The notes: a model not told the origin generated them from the letters alone. A stretch of 64,000 nucleotides of DNA from Vagococcus intermedius (GCF_029144185.1 NZ_CP110232.1:558001-622000), one strand, 5' to 3'. Numbered from the stretch's first letter, positions 17,641 to 27,641 are shown. Translations and numbers: made by a program.

Positions 17641-17756
17641 TTTGATTTAATTATAGCATCTTTAAATTATCAATCAAGAATATTGATTAGTGATTTAAAT
17701 TATTTTTAACAAAGTTATTTGTTATGTTAAACTAGACAAAAAAGGAGGGGAAGTTG

Positions 17757-17939
17757 ATGGAAGAACGTGACTATAATAAGTTATTAACACAACTTGTAGC
17801 AGGCGAAATTGACGAGTTGATCATTGAGCAACCAGAGTTTTTATTGTTTAGGGAAAGTTGGAATACTCATCCTAAACGTAAGGAAATTGTAGGAGAAGCG
17901 GGTTTAGGTGGTAAAATTGTGTACCGTTTTCAACCATAA
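17757..17939 (+). CDS. conserved hypothetical small protein
   Basis: A 60-residue acidic soluble protein starting MEERDYNKLLTQLVAGEIDEL, with no family name that I can assign. GGAGGGG lies 6 bp before the ATG at 17757 (a TTG directly before it is too close). No membrane or signal segment is visible. It stands between clpE (divergent) and the ptsHI operon, 199 bp upstream of ptsH and separated from it by a ptsH promoter. The strong RBS and the compact frame with plausible secondary structure support a real gene. Confidence 0.65.
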   Translation: MEERDYNKLLTQLVAGEIDELIIEQPEFLLFRESWNTHPKRKEIVGEAGLGGKIVYRFQP

Positions 17940-18003
17940 TTTGTGAAAAGAACATGAAAAAAGTAATAGAGATTCAGAAAGTTTGCTAGAAAGTATAAAA
18001 CTG

Positions 18004-18032
18004 TTGTAAGTATTCTAAAAAAATGGTACTCT
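18004..18032 (+). promoter_or_regulatory. promoter of ptsHI
   Basis: TTGTAA and TACTCT are separated by 17 bp. The leader of about 100 nt contains a 20-bp AT-only palindrome at 18072-18091. Confidence 0.65.
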
Positions 18033-18138
18033 TTATTGGAGAAAGGGCTTATATCTTATTAAAATATAAATTTATTTTTTATAAAAAATAAGTACCTTGC
18101 TTCATCAAAAAAAACATACTCAAAGGAGAACGATTACT

Positions 18139-18405
18139 ATGGAAACAAAAAACTTTCACATTATTGCTGATACAGGAATTCATGCACGTCCTGCGACTTT
18201 ATTAGTCCAAACTGCAAGCAAATTTAACTCTGATATTAACTTAGAGTATAAAGGTAAATCAGTAAACTTAAAATCAATCATGGGTGTTATGTCATTAGGT
18301 GTTGGCCAAGGTGCTGATGTTGTAATTTCAATCGATGGAGCTGACGAAGCAGATGCTATGGCAGCAATCGTTGAAACAATGACTAAAGAAGGTTTATCAG
18401 AATAA
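18139..18405 (+). CDS. ptsH: phosphocarrier protein HPr
   Basis: An 88-residue HPr, the small phosphocarrier of the sugar phosphotransferase system. His15 in GIHARPAT accepts phosphate from Enzyme I. Ser46 in LKSIMGVMS is the HPr kinase site used for carbon catabolite control. AAAGGAGAA precedes the ATG at 18139. The stop overlaps the start of ptsI by one base, so the two are translated together. Confidence 0.97.
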   Translation: METKNFHIIADTGIHARPATLLVQTASKFNSDINLEYKGKSVNLKSIMGVMSLGVGQGADVVISIDGADEADAMAAIVETMTKEGLSE

Positions 18406-20126
18406 TGGCAGAAATGTTAAAAGGTATTGGGGCAAGTGATGGCGTAGCGGTTGCTAAAGCTTATTTGCTAGTACAACCAGATCTATCATTTGAGAAGAAA
18501 ACAGTTGAAGATTCAGAAGGCGAAATTGCACGCTTACAAAGCGCTTTAGCAAAATCAACAGAAGAATTACAAGCTATCAGAGACAAAGCAGCAGACTCTC
18601 TTGGAGAAGCTGAAGCACAAGTTTTTGATGCACATTTAATGGTTCTTTCAGATCCAGAAATGATTGGTAGTATTGAAAGCAATATCAAAGATAACAAAAC
18701 TAATGCTGAATCAGGCTTAAAAGAAGTAACAGATATGTTTATTGGTATGTTCGAAGCGATGGAAGATAACCCTTACATGCAAGAGCGTGCTGCTGACATC
18801 AAAGATGTTGCTAAACGAATTTTAAGTCATTTATTAGGCGTTAAATTACCCAACCCTTCAATGATTAATGAAGAAGTTGTGGTAGTAGCACACGATTTGA
18901 CACCAAGTGATACGGCTCAATTAGACCGTCGCTATGTTAAAGCTTTTGTTACTGATATCGGTGGACGTACCTCTCACTCAGCTATTATGGCTCGTTCTCT
19001 AGAGATTCCAGCAATTGTTGGAACAAAAGAAATTACGACTAAAGTTGCTGAAGGCGATATGTTGGCCGTAAATGGTATTGATGGTGAAGCATTTATTCAT
19101 CCAACAGATGAACAAAAAGCAGCTGTCATTAAAATTGGTGAAGATTATGCTGAATTAAAAGCTGAATGGGACAAGTTAAAAGATGCTAAGACTGTTACAG
19201 CTGATGGCAAACACATTGAATTAGCTGCCAATATTGGAACGCCTAAAGATTTAGAGGGTGTTAACAATAACGGTGGTGAGGCAGTGGGGCTTTACCGTAC
19301 TGAGTTTTTATACATGGATTCACCAGATTTCCCAACAGAAGACGACCAATACCAAGCTTATAAAGCTGTTTTAGAAGGTATGGCTGGTAAACCTGTTGTT
19401 GTTCGTACAATGGATATTGGTGGAGACAAAGAGTTACCTTACTTACAATTACCACATGAAATGAACCCATTCTTAGGGTACCGCGCTATTCGTATTTGTT
19501 TAGCTGAAGATGCAATGTTCCGTACTCAGTTACGTGCCTTGCTACGTGCATCAGTTCATGGTCAATTACGTATCATGTTCCCAATGATTGCAACACTTCA
19601 AGAATTTAGAAGTGCTAAAGCCCTTTTAGATGAAGAAAAAGCTAAATTAATTGCTGAAGGTGTCGAAGTAGCCTCTGATATTCAAGTAGGTATCATGATT
19701 GAAATCCCAGCAGCAGCTGTGATTGCTGATAAATTTGCTAAAGAAGTCGATTTCTTCAGTGTTGGTACGAATGACTTAATTCAATATACAATGGCAGCAG
19801 ACCGTATGAACGAACGTGTCTCTTACTTATACCAACCTTATAACCCGTCAATCTTACGTTTAATTAAAAACGTTATTGATGCAGCACATGCTGAAGGGAA
19901 ATGGGCAGGTATGTGTGGCGAGATGGCTGGCGATCAAACAGCTGTACCACTACTTGTTGGTTTAGGTTTAGATGAATTTTCAATGAGTGCGACAAGTATT
20001 CTTAAAACTCGTAGCTTGATGAAACGTTTAGATACAGCTAAAATGGCTGAACTAGCGGATAAAGCAATTAACGAATGTGATACAGCTGATGAGGTTGTAG
20101 CGTTAGTTGATTCTTACACTAAATAA
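18405..20126 (+). CDS. ptsI: PTS Enzyme I (phosphoenolpyruvate-protein phosphotransferase)
   Basis: A 573-residue enzyme that takes phosphate from PEP and passes it to HPr. The N-terminal HPr-binding and phosphohistidine domain has the active His in [13 protein letters not shown]. The C-terminal PEP-binding barrel has [12 protein letters not shown], the [12 protein letters not shown] signature and MCGEMAGD with the catalytic Cys. Length matches the family. It is coupled to ptsH and followed by a strong terminator. Confidence 0.97.
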   Translation: MAEMLKGIGASDGVAVAKAYLLVQPDLSFEKKTVEDSEGEIARLQSALAKSTEELQAIRDKAADSLGEAEAQVFDAHLMVLSDPEMIGSIESNIKDNKTNAESGLKEVTDMFIGMFEAMEDNPYMQERAADIKDVAKRILSHLLGVKLPNPSMINEEVVVVAHDLTPSDTAQLDRRYVKAFVTDIGGRTSHSAIMARSLEIPAIVGTKEITTKVAEGDMLAVNGIDGEAFIHPTDEQKAAVIKIGEDYAELKAEWDKLKDAKTVTADGKHIELAANIGTPKDLEGVNNNGGEAVGLYRTEFLYMDSPDFPTEDDQYQAYKAVLEGMAGKPVVVRTMDIGGDKELPYLQLPHEMNPFLGYRAIRICLAEDAMFRTQLRALLRASVHGQLRIMFPMIATLQEFRSAKALLDEEKAKLIAEGVEVASDIQVGIMIEIPAAAVIADKFAKEVDFFSVGTNDLIQYTMAADRMNERVSYLYQPYNPSILRLIKNVIDAAHAEGKWAGMCGEMAGDQTAVPLLVGLGLDEFSMSATSILKTRSLMKRLDTAKMAELADKAINECDTADEVVALVDSYTK

Positions 20127-20127
20127 T

Positions 20128-20163
20128 AAAAAAGCTTAGCTCCTAGGAGTTAAGCTTTTTTTT
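20128..20163 (+). terminator. intrinsic terminator after ptsI
   Basis: AAAAAGCTTAGCTCC and GGAGTTAAGCTTTTT pair nearly perfectly and are followed by T residues. Confidence 0.92.
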
Positions 20164-20298
20164 GTATCTAGTTTTCATTTAGTAATCTCCCCAATATAGT
20201 ATGCTTATTTCTTGTGAAAGGCTTTTTAATAAAACGGATTCAATGTATAATAAAGGTAGATATTATTATCAATAAAAATGAATTGGAGGCTTCAACAG

Positions 20299-21162
20299 AT
20301 GAAAAAAATTGGATTTATCGGAACAGGCGTAATGGGGTCATCCATTGTTAAGCATTTACTTGCAAGTAACTATGAGGTGGCTGTTTACAATCGGACCAAA
20401 CAAAAGGCTGATGAGTTAGTCGGTTTAGGTGCGATATGGCAAGATTCGCCACAACAAATTGTTGAAGTTAGCGATATTATCTTTACAATGGTTGGTTATC
20501 CACATGATGTAGAGGAGACTTATTATGGCGAAAGTGGTATTTTTCAAGCGGAAGTTACAGATAAAATTTTAATAGATATGACGACTAGTACGCCTGTTTT
20601 AGCACAAAAGATTGCTAAGACGGCTACTGATAGAGGAGCAATTAGTTTTGATTCACCGGTCTCTGGTGGGGATTTAGGTGCTAAAAATGGGACGTTGACT
20701 ACAATGGTTGGCGGAGATCTTTCTAGTTTTGAAGAAATCAAAGAGCTATTAGCTATTTTTAGTTCAAAAGTAAACCTACAAGGTCCAGCTGGTTCGGGAC
20801 AGCATACAAAGATGGCCAATCAAATTATGATTGCTGGCACGATGACAGGAATGACAGAGTTATTAGTTTATGCTAAAAGTGCGGGACTTGATTTGGAGAA
20901 AGTATTGGATACAGTCGGTGGAGGTAGTGCAGCTAACTGGTCGTTAGCAAACTATGCTCCTAGAATTTTAAAAGAGGATTACACACCAGGCTTCTTCGTT
21001 AAACATTTTGTGAAAGATTTAAATATTGCTTTAAGTGAAGCAGAACGAATGAATATAGCGTTACCTGCCACCGAAAAAGCGAAAGAACTGTATGAGGAGC
21101 TAGTAAAAAATGGATTTGAAAATGAGGGGACACAGGCTCTAATTAAATTATGGTGGTCGTAA
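20299..21162 (+). CDS. NAD(P)-dependent beta-hydroxyacid dehydrogenase (HIBADH family)
   Basis: A 287-residue oxidoreductase of the 3-hydroxyisobutyrate/6-phosphogluconate dehydrogenase-like family. The Rossmann motif is GFIGTGVMGSS. The substrate loop is DSPVSGGDLGAKNGTLTTMVGG, and the catalytic Lys lies in GSGQHTKMANQ. The substrate within the family (3-hydroxyisobutyrate, tartronate semialdehyde, succinic semialdehyde) cannot be decided. The start is at 20299, with TGGAGG 9 bp before. It is transcribed alone. Confidence 0.88.
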   Translation: MKKIGFIGTGVMGSSIVKHLLASNYEVAVYNRTKQKADELVGLGAIWQDSPQQIVEVSDIIFTMVGYPHDVEETYYGESGIFQAEVTDKILIDMTTSTPVLAQKIAKTATDRGAISFDSPVSGGDLGAKNGTLTTMVGGDLSSFEEIKELLAIFSSKVNLQGPAGSGQHTKMANQIMIAGTMTGMTELLVYAKSAGLDLEKVLDTVGGGSAANWSLANYAPRILKEDYTPGFFVKHFVKDLNIALSEAERMNIALPATEKAKELYEELVKNGFENEGTQALIKLWWS

Positions 21163-21290
21163 TTTGACTAACTGATATAAAAAATAAGATGAGGCTAAAA
21201 AAAAATCAAAAAAAATGATTATTTTCGGTGCATGTTATATAAGAGTCTGATACAATATAACAGAAAGTGATATTGAAGGAGGTTTACCCT

Positions 21291-21524
21291 ATGAGACATT
21301 CACAATTAGTAGCGATTATCAAACGTTTAGAAGCTATGACTGAGGCAACGGATAATGAAATTCAAGTTCGTCGTTTTGAGCGTGAAGGTAACGAAAGATG
21401 TATCGTAACTTATGATTCAGCAAATGAAATGTTTGAATTAACAGAAACTGACACACAACAAGTGTATCAATTTGACGATATTGATTTAGTTGCAATGGAG
21501 ATTTATGAATTATTGCAAGCTTAA
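21291..21524 (+). CDS. YkuJ family protein (DUF1797)
   Basis: A 77-residue protein with the DUF1797/YkuJ pattern: an N-terminal helix MRHSQLVAIIKRLEAM, antiparallel strands (EIQVRRFEREGNERCIVTYD) and a closing helix. The structure is known in the family but not the role. AAGGAGG precedes the ATG. It is a single gene ended by a clear terminator. Confidence 0.85.
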   Translation: MRHSQLVAIIKRLEAMTEATDNEIQVRRFEREGNERCIVTYDSANEMFELTETDTQQVYQFDDIDLVAMEIYELLQA

Positions 21525-21562
21525 TAATCACTAGTTGATGATTTTTGCATAATGACATAATC

Positions 21563-21594
21563 AAAAGTCTGGGATCTTGATTCCAGGCTTTTTT
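21563..21594 (+). terminator. intrinsic terminator after the YkuJ gene
   Basis: AAAGTCTGG pairs with CCAGGCTTT (one G-T pair) and is followed by T residues. Confidence 0.88.
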
Positions 21595-21674
21595 GTTACA
21601 GCAAGTGGTTTGAACAGGCTACTAAAAAATAGTTTATGTTAAAATAAACTGACTAACTTTTGAAGGAGAAGAAG

Positions 21675-22685
21675 ATGAATAAAAAGAGATGGATTGCGGT
21701 AGGAATTGCAGCGGGCTTATTATTGGCTACAAGTTTAGTTGCCGTACCTGATGCTAAAACAGAATTAACCTCTCATATGACAGATAGTCAATTGTCAGAG
21801 GTAGTCATCAATGAACGTGATGACAATCAAAAAATTGCGTTGTTACAGCTAGATGGCACAATTGGCCCAACAGAATCAGCTGGTTTATTTGGTAGTGAGG
21901 GCTATAATCATGATTTTTTCATGTCGCAATTGAAAGCGATTGAAGGAGACGAAACTGTTAAAGGGGTCTTACTAGAAGTGAATACACCGGGTGGTGGCGT
22001 TTATGAAAGTGCTGAAATCGCTCGTGAATTAACAAAAATTCAAAAAGATCGTAAGATACCACTCTATGTGTCGATGAAAAATATGGCAGCTAGTGGCGGG
22101 TATTATGTTTCAGCTAAGGCTGATAAAATTTTTGCAACAGAAGAAACGATGACAGGATCAATCGGTGTGATTATGACGGGATTAAATATGTCAGAATTTT
22201 TTGATAAGATTGGTTTTAAAGACGAAACTGTTAAAAGTGGTCAGTTTAAAGATATAGGGTCAAGTACTCGTAAGTGGACAAAAGAAGAACGTGACGTACT
22301 GCAAAAAAATATTGATAGCTCCTATAATCGTTTTGTTAAACTAGTTGCAGAGGGTCGTGGGATGTCAGAAGAAGCGGTTAAAAAAATTGCAGATGGTCGT
22401 ATCTATGATGGACAACAAGCTAAAGAAAATGGCTTGGTCGATGAATTAGGCTATCCTGATGAAGCGCTAGAAGCACTGAGAAAAGAGCATAAATTACGTG
22501 ATGCCTCAGTGATTAGCTATGACAATACTAATAATTCATTTGCTAAAAGTTTAGGTGGTAATTGGTTAAGTTCAGCTATCAATCAGTTGACAGGATTTAA
22601 GAGTCAATCTCCTTTAAATCAATCACTAATGCCAAAAGAAGAGGTATCACCTCTTGAAATGATGTATTTATACGGAGGGGAGTAA
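21675..22685 (+). CDS. sppA: signal peptide peptidase SppA
   Basis: A 336-residue membrane-anchored S49 serine protease that degrades leftover signal peptides and membrane fragments. One N-terminal membrane segment (residues 5-24) is followed by a ClpP-like fold. The nucleophile Ser lies in NMAASGGYYVSAKAD, and the general-base Lys is expected in VKSGQFKDIGSSTR. It is the short, single-domain Bacillus type. The ATG at 21675 is preceded by GAAGGAGAA. Only one base separates it from the RDD gene, as in the Bacillus yteI-yteJ pair. Confidence 0.93.
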   Translation: MNKKRWIAVGIAAGLLLATSLVAVPDAKTELTSHMTDSQLSEVVINERDDNQKIALLQLDGTIGPTESAGLFGSEGYNHDFFMSQLKAIEGDETVKGVLLEVNTPGGGVYESAEIARELTKIQKDRKIPLYVSMKNMAASGGYYVSAKADKIFATEETMTGSIGVIMTGLNMSEFFDKIGFKDETVKSGQFKDIGSSTRKWTKEERDVLQKNIDSSYNRFVKLVAEGRGMSEEAVKKIADGRIYDGQQAKENGLVDELGYPDEALEALRKEHKLRDASVISYDNTNNSFAKSLGGNWLSSAINQLTGFKSQSPLNQSLMPKEEVSPLEMMYLYGGE

Positions 22686-22686
22686 G

Positions 22687-23652
22687 ATGACTAAGGAAGA
22701 TAACTTCAAAGATCGGATCGATGGGAGTCAGGAAGACGCTAAAGATAATCGAGAAGACTTAAAAAAATTGCCAAGCTTCCCCTCAGAAGAGGAATTAGTT
22801 GAGTGGAAAAAGCAACAAGCTATTAAGAAACAACAAGAGCAAATGATAAATGATGATCATTCAGAAGTGACGACAGAAAGTGTGACGGATAAAATAGAAG
22901 GACAAGAACGAACAGCCCGTTCAGTCTCTGAGGATCTAGAGGATGAACGGGTAGAAAAACTATTGGATGCGTTATTAAGTGATGAAAATGAGGGAAGTAG
23001 TCCGTCTGTAGGAGAGCCACTAGACAATAAAAAAATGATTAAAGCCAGTAAAAGTCAGCATGAAAAAAAAGAAGTGACAGATTATTTTCAACATTTAAAA
23101 GAGAAAGAAAAAAATAATCTCCCGGATGATCCAAAAACGAGATACCAAAGACAAAGTGCATGGTCTTATTTGACAACAGCAAGGAAAAGTAAAAAATCGC
23201 CAGTATTTCATGATTTTCCAGACTATTTTTATGCAGGTTTTTGGATCAGGTTGTACGCTTTTTTAGTTGATTTAATTTGTATCAATGCGCTATCAACATT
23301 TTTTGTTTGGTTAATCCCGACATCGATGATTAATTTACAAGGAATAGCGATTGTTGAGTCAATTATCTATTTAGGTTATTTTATTTTGATGACAAAGTTA
23401 ACCAATGGTCAAACAATTGGGAAGATGATCTTTGGTATTCAAGTTGTTTGTTTTAATGAAGCAAGGTTGAGCTGGGAAACGGTTTTGATTAGAGAAGGAG
23501 CTTGTCGTTTTATGATGCAGGTGGGGCCTTTTATGCTGGCTTATTTAGTAACAATTTTTACTGGAAAAAAACAACATATTGGTGATTTTTTCAGTGATAC
23601 AAGTGTTGTGACGTTGAACACGCTAAAAGCATATAATGGTATGAGTCAATAG
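22687..23652 (+). CDS. RDD family membrane protein (YteJ-like) with long N-terminal charged region
   Basis: A 321-residue protein. The first 170 residues are charged and low-complexity (many Glu, Lys, Asp and Gln), probably cytoplasmic. The C-terminal half is an RDD domain with three or four membrane segments: AGFWIRLYAFLVDLICINAL, a second segment, and LTNGQTIGKMIFGIQVV. Bacillus YteJ lacks such a long N-terminus. It is coupled to sppA and probably aids or senses that protease, but this is known only from conserved neighbourhood. Confidence 0.85.
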   Translation: MTKEDNFKDRIDGSQEDAKDNREDLKKLPSFPSEEELVEWKKQQAIKKQQEQMINDDHSEVTTESVTDKIEGQERTARSVSEDLEDERVEKLLDALLSDENEGSSPSVGEPLDNKKMIKASKSQHEKKEVTDYFQHLKEKEKNNLPDDPKTRYQRQSAWSYLTTARKSKKSPVFHDFPDYFYAGFWIRLYAFLVDLICINALSTFFVWLIPTSMINLQGIAIVESIIYLGYFILMTKLTNGQTIGKMIFGIQVVCFNEARLSWETVLIREGACRFMMQVGPFMLAYLVTIFTGKKQHIGDFFSDTSVVTLNTLKAYNGMSQ

Positions 23653-23676
23653 TATACTAATATAGGAGGCACTGAA

Positions 23677-24624
23677 ATGGGAGAACGTATAGAATTTTCA
23701 AATAATTTTGAAGGGTACTTAGCATTAGGCAAACAAGCCTTTAATGACGGTCAATATAAGGTAGCAACAGAGAATCTAGAAGCAGCTTATAATTTGAAAC
23801 CTGATTTTGAAGCAAACTATGGTTTGGTTAAAAGCTTGTTAGCTCAAAATAAATCGCTGGAAGCAGAAAAAATCGCGACTGAGATGCAAACAGAATATTT
23901 GGCAGATAGTGATTTCTTAAAAGTTTATTTACAAGCACTCTTAAGCAATCAAAAATTTATTCATTGTCATAAACTTGTTCACTTGTCTCCGATAACACCA
24001 CAAGAAAAAAATGACCTAATTAGGTTTGTTGGATTCAGTGAAGAGAATGCCAGACAATTTTTACAAGCTAGTTTAGCAGATCGGGTAAAAGCAGGTCTTA
24101 ATTTAGGCGAGTGCTCTTTTATGAAAGCACTAGAAGTCATTAGTGAATTAGAAAAAGTTCCGTTTAAAGAGTATGCAGATGTTGCTACAACAGTAATTCA
24201 TGAAAAACAGGTGAGTTTGCTTCTCTCTCAATTGTTGATAGAAAGTTTAGTTGCCATTGATTATAAAGAGAGGGTCATCGTGCCTGATATTTTTGGTGGG
24301 ACACAGAAACTGAAACTAGCCGAATTAGAACCAATTGGGACAACAGCAATTTATCAACAATGCATGACTGAATTAATGAGGGAATTAGGCGCGACAGATT
24401 CTGAAATGGCGGGACAACTACAACAGGCGTTGCATGTTCAGATGGTTTTAATTTATCCAAAAGGGCAAGAGCTTATAAGTGATGCATCGCTGTGGGTTAA
24501 GCTATTTGTTGCCTCATATCTGGGTCAAGAAATTAAAGTAGCGGACACTCAAAAAGAGATGATGACCTCAATGCGAAAAGTGCAACAACTCATTCAAAAT
24601 GAACTGTTACAAAATATGGGGTAA
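23677..24624 (+). CDS. tetratricopeptide repeat protein
   Basis: A 315-residue soluble protein. The N-terminal third has TPR helices (EGYLALGKQAFNDGQYKVATENLEAAYNLKPDFEANYGLVKSLLAQNK). The rest is helical and less clear, with DUF-like content. It lies 24 bp after the RDD gene with GGAGG before the ATG, so it belongs to the sppA operon. The role is unknown; TPR proteins usually bind partners. Confidence 0.75.
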   Translation: MGERIEFSNNFEGYLALGKQAFNDGQYKVATENLEAAYNLKPDFEANYGLVKSLLAQNKSLEAEKIATEMQTEYLADSDFLKVYLQALLSNQKFIHCHKLVHLSPITPQEKNDLIRFVGFSEENARQFLQASLADRVKAGLNLGECSFMKALEVISELEKVPFKEYADVATTVIHEKQVSLLLSQLLIESLVAIDYKERVIVPDIFGGTQKLKLAELEPIGTTAIYQQCMTELMRELGATDSEMAGQLQQALHVQMVLIYPKGQELISDASLWVKLFVASYLGQEIKVADTQKEMMTSMRKVQQLIQNELLQNMG

Positions 24625-24662
24625 GACTGTTTTAGTACCTGAGACAATTTGTTGTAAAAATG

Positions 24663-24694
24663 TTTACATTTAGGTGACAATAGTGTACTATTGT
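24663..24694 (+). promoter_or_regulatory. promoter of tig overlapped by an inverted repeat
   Basis: TTTACA and TACTAT are 17 bp apart (24663-24691). ACAATAG-TGTA-CTATTGT, a perfect 7-bp inverted repeat at 24677-24694, covers the spacer and -10, as an operator would. Confidence 0.6.
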
Positions 24695-24751
24695 GGGGTA
24701 TGCAATTGAAAGAATTGTTAAAATTAGATATTTTCTGGAGGGAATAAGTAT

Positions 24752-26032
24752 ATGACTGCCAAGTTTGAAAAGAAAGGCACCAATGATGGTGTATTAACAT
24801 TTGAAATCGATAAAGAATTAGTAGCACAAGGCTTAACAAAAACATTTAACCGCGTGAAGAAAAACCTAAGCGCACCAGGTTTCCGTAAAGGTAAAATTTC
24901 ACGTCAATTATTTAATAAAATGTATGGCGAAGCAGCATTGTATGAAGATACTTTAAATGATCTTTTACCAGCAGCTTACCAAGCAGCAATTGAAGAAGCT
25001 GGAATTAAACCAGTTGTTCAACCAACAATTGATATCCAAAGTATGGAAGCTGACTCAAACTGGGTTATCGATGCTAAAGTTATCTTAAAACCTGAAGTTA
25101 AATTAGGTGATTACAAAGGTCTTACAGTAGACAAACAAGATACAGATGTAACAGATGAAGAAGTTGAAGAAGCTATTGCTTCAAAACAAGCAGCTTTAGC
25201 TGAATTAGTTTTAAAAGAAAGTGCTGCTGCTAATGGCGATACTGTTGTAATCGACTACAAAGGTACGAAAGATGGCGTAGCTTTTGATGGTGGTACAGCT
25301 GATAACTATTCATTAGAATTAGGTTCAGGCTCATTCATTCCTGGTTTTGAAGAACAATTAGTTGGCGCTAAAGCTGGCGATTCTGTAGATGTTAAAGTAA
25401 CTTTCCCAGAAGAATACCATTCAGAAGATTTAGCTGGTGCTGAAGCAGTCTTTGCTGTAACAGTTCACGAAGTTAAAGCAAAAGAATTACCAGAATTAGA
25501 TGACGAATTTGCTAAAGATGTTGATGATTCAGTAGAAACATTAGCTGACTTAAAAGCTAAAATCCGTACTGATTTAGAAGTTAACAAATTAAACGCTGCA
25601 AAAGAAGCTGTTCAAGAATTAGCTATCCAACAAGCTGTTGACAATGCTGAAATCGTTGACCTACCAGGTGAAATGGTTCACGCTGAAGTACACCGTGCTA
25701 TGGAAGAATTCTTAAACAACATGCAACGTCAAGGAATCCAACCAGAAATGTATTACCAATTAACAGGTACAACTGAAGCTGACTTACACACTCAATTTGA
25801 AGGTGAAGCAGAAACTCGCGTTAAAACTAACTTAGTAATCGAAGCTATCGCTGCTGAAGAGAAATTTGAAGCAACTGAAGAAGATCTTGCTAACGAAGTT
25901 AAAACTTTAGCTGAAACTTATGCTATGGAAGAGGCTGAAATTCGTAAAGTCTTAAATGACGATATGTTAAGCCATGACATCGTATTGAAAAAAGCTTTAG
26001 ACGTAATTACAGAAACTGTTAAACAAGCTTAA
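24752..26032 (+). CDS. tig: trigger factor
   Basis: A 426-residue ribosome-associated chaperone and prolyl isomerase. The N-terminal ribosome-binding domain has the signature SAPGFRKGKISRQLF. The FKBP-type PPIase domain (about residues 155-245) includes GDTVVIDYKGTKDGVAFDGGTADNY in segments. A helical C-terminal chaperone domain completes the normal length. GGAGGGAA precedes the ATG. It lies just before clpX, as in most Firmicutes, with a hairpin between. Confidence 0.97.
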   Translation: MTAKFEKKGTNDGVLTFEIDKELVAQGLTKTFNRVKKNLSAPGFRKGKISRQLFNKMYGEAALYEDTLNDLLPAAYQAAIEEAGIKPVVQPTIDIQSMEADSNWVIDAKVILKPEVKLGDYKGLTVDKQDTDVTDEEVEEAIASKQAALAELVLKESAAANGDTVVIDYKGTKDGVAFDGGTADNYSLELGSGSFIPGFEEQLVGAKAGDSVDVKVTFPEEYHSEDLAGAEAVFAVTVHEVKAKELPELDDEFAKDVDDSVETLADLKAKIRTDLEVNKLNAAKEAVQELAIQQAVDNAEIVDLPGEMVHAEVHRAMEEFLNNMQRQGIQPEMYYQLTGTTEADLHTQFEGEAETRVKTNLVIEAIAAEEKFEATEEDLANEVKTLAETYAMEEAEIRKVLNDDMLSHDIVLKKALDVITETVKQA

Positions 26033-26048
26033 TAAATAATAGTTATGT

Positions 26049-26080
26049 GAAAGAGCGAAGGTTAGTTCCTTTGCTCTTTC
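26049..26080 (+). terminator. hairpin after tig
   Basis: GAAAGAGCgAAGG pairs with CCTTtGCTCTTTC. The T-tract is short and broken, so termination may be partial. Confidence 0.65.
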
Positions 26081-26210
26081 TTGCTTTAAACCATAAAATT
26101 AAAGAAATTTTTATTTTTATGGTAAGATAGATGAAGTGATAATATGAGATTGATAGATAGTGATACTATTTATTTGGTCTGAATAGATATAGTAAGAGGA
26201 GGATTTTTGT

Positions 26211-27602
26211 ATGTACGATAATACAGACGAAAATGGTTCTGTCCGTTGTTCCTTCTGTGGGAAAGCTCAAGAAGAAGTCAAAAAAATAGTTGCCGGACCA
26301 GGTGTCTATATATGTGATGAGTGTATTGATCTATGTAAAGAAATCATTGCAGAAGAGTTTCACGAAGAAATAGCTCAAGAATTTTTAGATGTATTAAAAC
26401 CGAATGAAATTGTGGAAGCCTTAAATGCTTATGTTGTAGGACAAGAACAAGCTAAAAAAACGTTATCAGTAGCTGTATACAATCACTATAAACGTGTTGG
26501 AGCAGAAACTGTCACAGATGATGGTGTTGAGCTACAAAAGAGTAATATTTGTTTAATTGGACCGACTGGTTCAGGTAAGACTTATTTAGCTCAAACATTA
26601 GCTAAAACGTTAAATGTCCCATTTGCGATTGCTGATGCGACAAGTTTAACAGAAGCTGGCTATGTTGGGGAAGATGTGGAAAACATCTTGCTTAAATTAT
26701 TACAAGCGGCTGATTTTAATGTTGAACGTGCACAAAAAGGAATTATCTACATTGACGAGATTGATAAAATTGCTCGTAAAAGTGAAAATGTCTCAATCAC
26801 TCGTGATGTTTCAGGTGAAGGAGTGCAACAAGCCTTACTTAAAATTTTGGAAGGCACAGTGGCTAGTGTCCCACCACAAGGTGGTCGTAAGCATCCGCAA
26901 CAAGAGTTAATTCAAATCGACACAACTAATATTTTATTTATTGTAGGTGGCGCTTTTGATGGGATTGAAACGATTGTTAAAGAACGTTTAGGTGAAAAAG
27001 TGATTGGTTTTGGAACATCAAACGCTAAGTGGGATGAATCTAAGAGTTTAATGCAAGAGATTATTCCAGAAGATCTCTTGAAGTTTGGTTTAATTCCTGA
27101 ATTTATCGGACGTTTACCTGTGATGACAGCTTTAGAAAGATTGAGAGTGGAAGACTTAGTACGTATCTTAACTGAGCCTAAGAATGCTTTAGTTAAACAA
27201 TATAAAAAACTATTAGCTTTAGATGATACAGAGTTAGAATTTGAACCAGCAGCCCTAGAACGTATTGCTAAATTAGCAATTGAACGTAATACAGGAGCGC
27301 GTGGTTTAAGATCAATCATAGAGCATATCATGTTAGATATTATGTACGATATTCCAACACGGGATGATATCCAAAAAGTGATTATTACAGAAGAAGTTGT
27401 TGATCATGCTAAAGAACCTAAATTAGTTTTAGTTGATAAAAAAGCAAAATCAAAAGAATCGAATGATCCTTCGGATAAAAAAGTAACAGATGAAGAGTCT
27501 AATTCTGCAAAAGATAATACTAAAGCAAAAGAAAAAGTATCAGATAAAGAAATTAGCAAAGAAACAGCTACCAAAAAAGGTAAAAAAACTAAAAAGAAAT
27601 AA
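26211..27602 (+). CDS. clpX: ATP-dependent Clp protease ATP-binding subunit ClpX with lysine-rich tail
   Basis: A 463-residue AAA+ unfoldase partner of ClpP. The zinc-binding domain has C13, C16, C35 and C38. Walker A is [12 protein letters not shown] and Walker [12 protein letters not shown]. The sensor/box region is [20 protein letters not shown]. ClpX usually ends near residue 415-425; here about 50 further residues rich in Lys, Glu and Ser follow, ending in GKKTKKK. The frame is open and uses the same codons as its neighbours, so the tail looks real. GAGGAGG precedes the ATG. Confidence 0.96.
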   Translation: MYDNTDENGSVRCSFCGKAQEEVKKIVAGPGVYICDECIDLCKEIIAEEFHEEIAQEFLDVLKPNEIVEALNAYVVGQEQAKKTLSVAVYNHYKRVGAETVTDDGVELQKSNICLIGPTGSGKTYLAQTLAKTLNVPFAIADATSLTEAGYVGEDVENILLKLLQAADFNVERAQKGIIYIDEIDKIARKSENVSITRDVSGEGVQQALLKILEGTVASVPPQGGRKHPQQELIQIDTTNILFIVGGAFDGIETIVKERLGEKVIGFGTSNAKWDESKSLMQEIIPEDLLKFGLIPEFIGRLPVMTALERLRVEDLVRILTEPKNALVKQYKKLLALDDTELEFEPAALERIAKLAIERNTGARGLRSIIEHIMLDIMYDIPTRDDIQKVIITEEVVDHAKEPKLVLVDKKAKSKESNDPSDKKVTDEESNSAKDNTKAKEKVSDKEISKETATKKGKKTKKK

Positions 27603-27611
27603 CTAAAGAGT

Positions 27612-27641
27612 AACAGAGAGACTATCTCTCTGTTATTTTTT
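27612..27641 (+). terminator. intrinsic terminator after clpX
   Basis: AACAGAGAGA and TCTCTCTGTT form a perfect 10-bp stem, followed by T-rich DNA. Confidence 0.85.

Noticed and set aside
26912-27331. 139-codon open frame antisense to clpX
   Set aside because: It lies wholly within clpX, has no RBS, and its composition mirrors the sense codons; it is a shadow.
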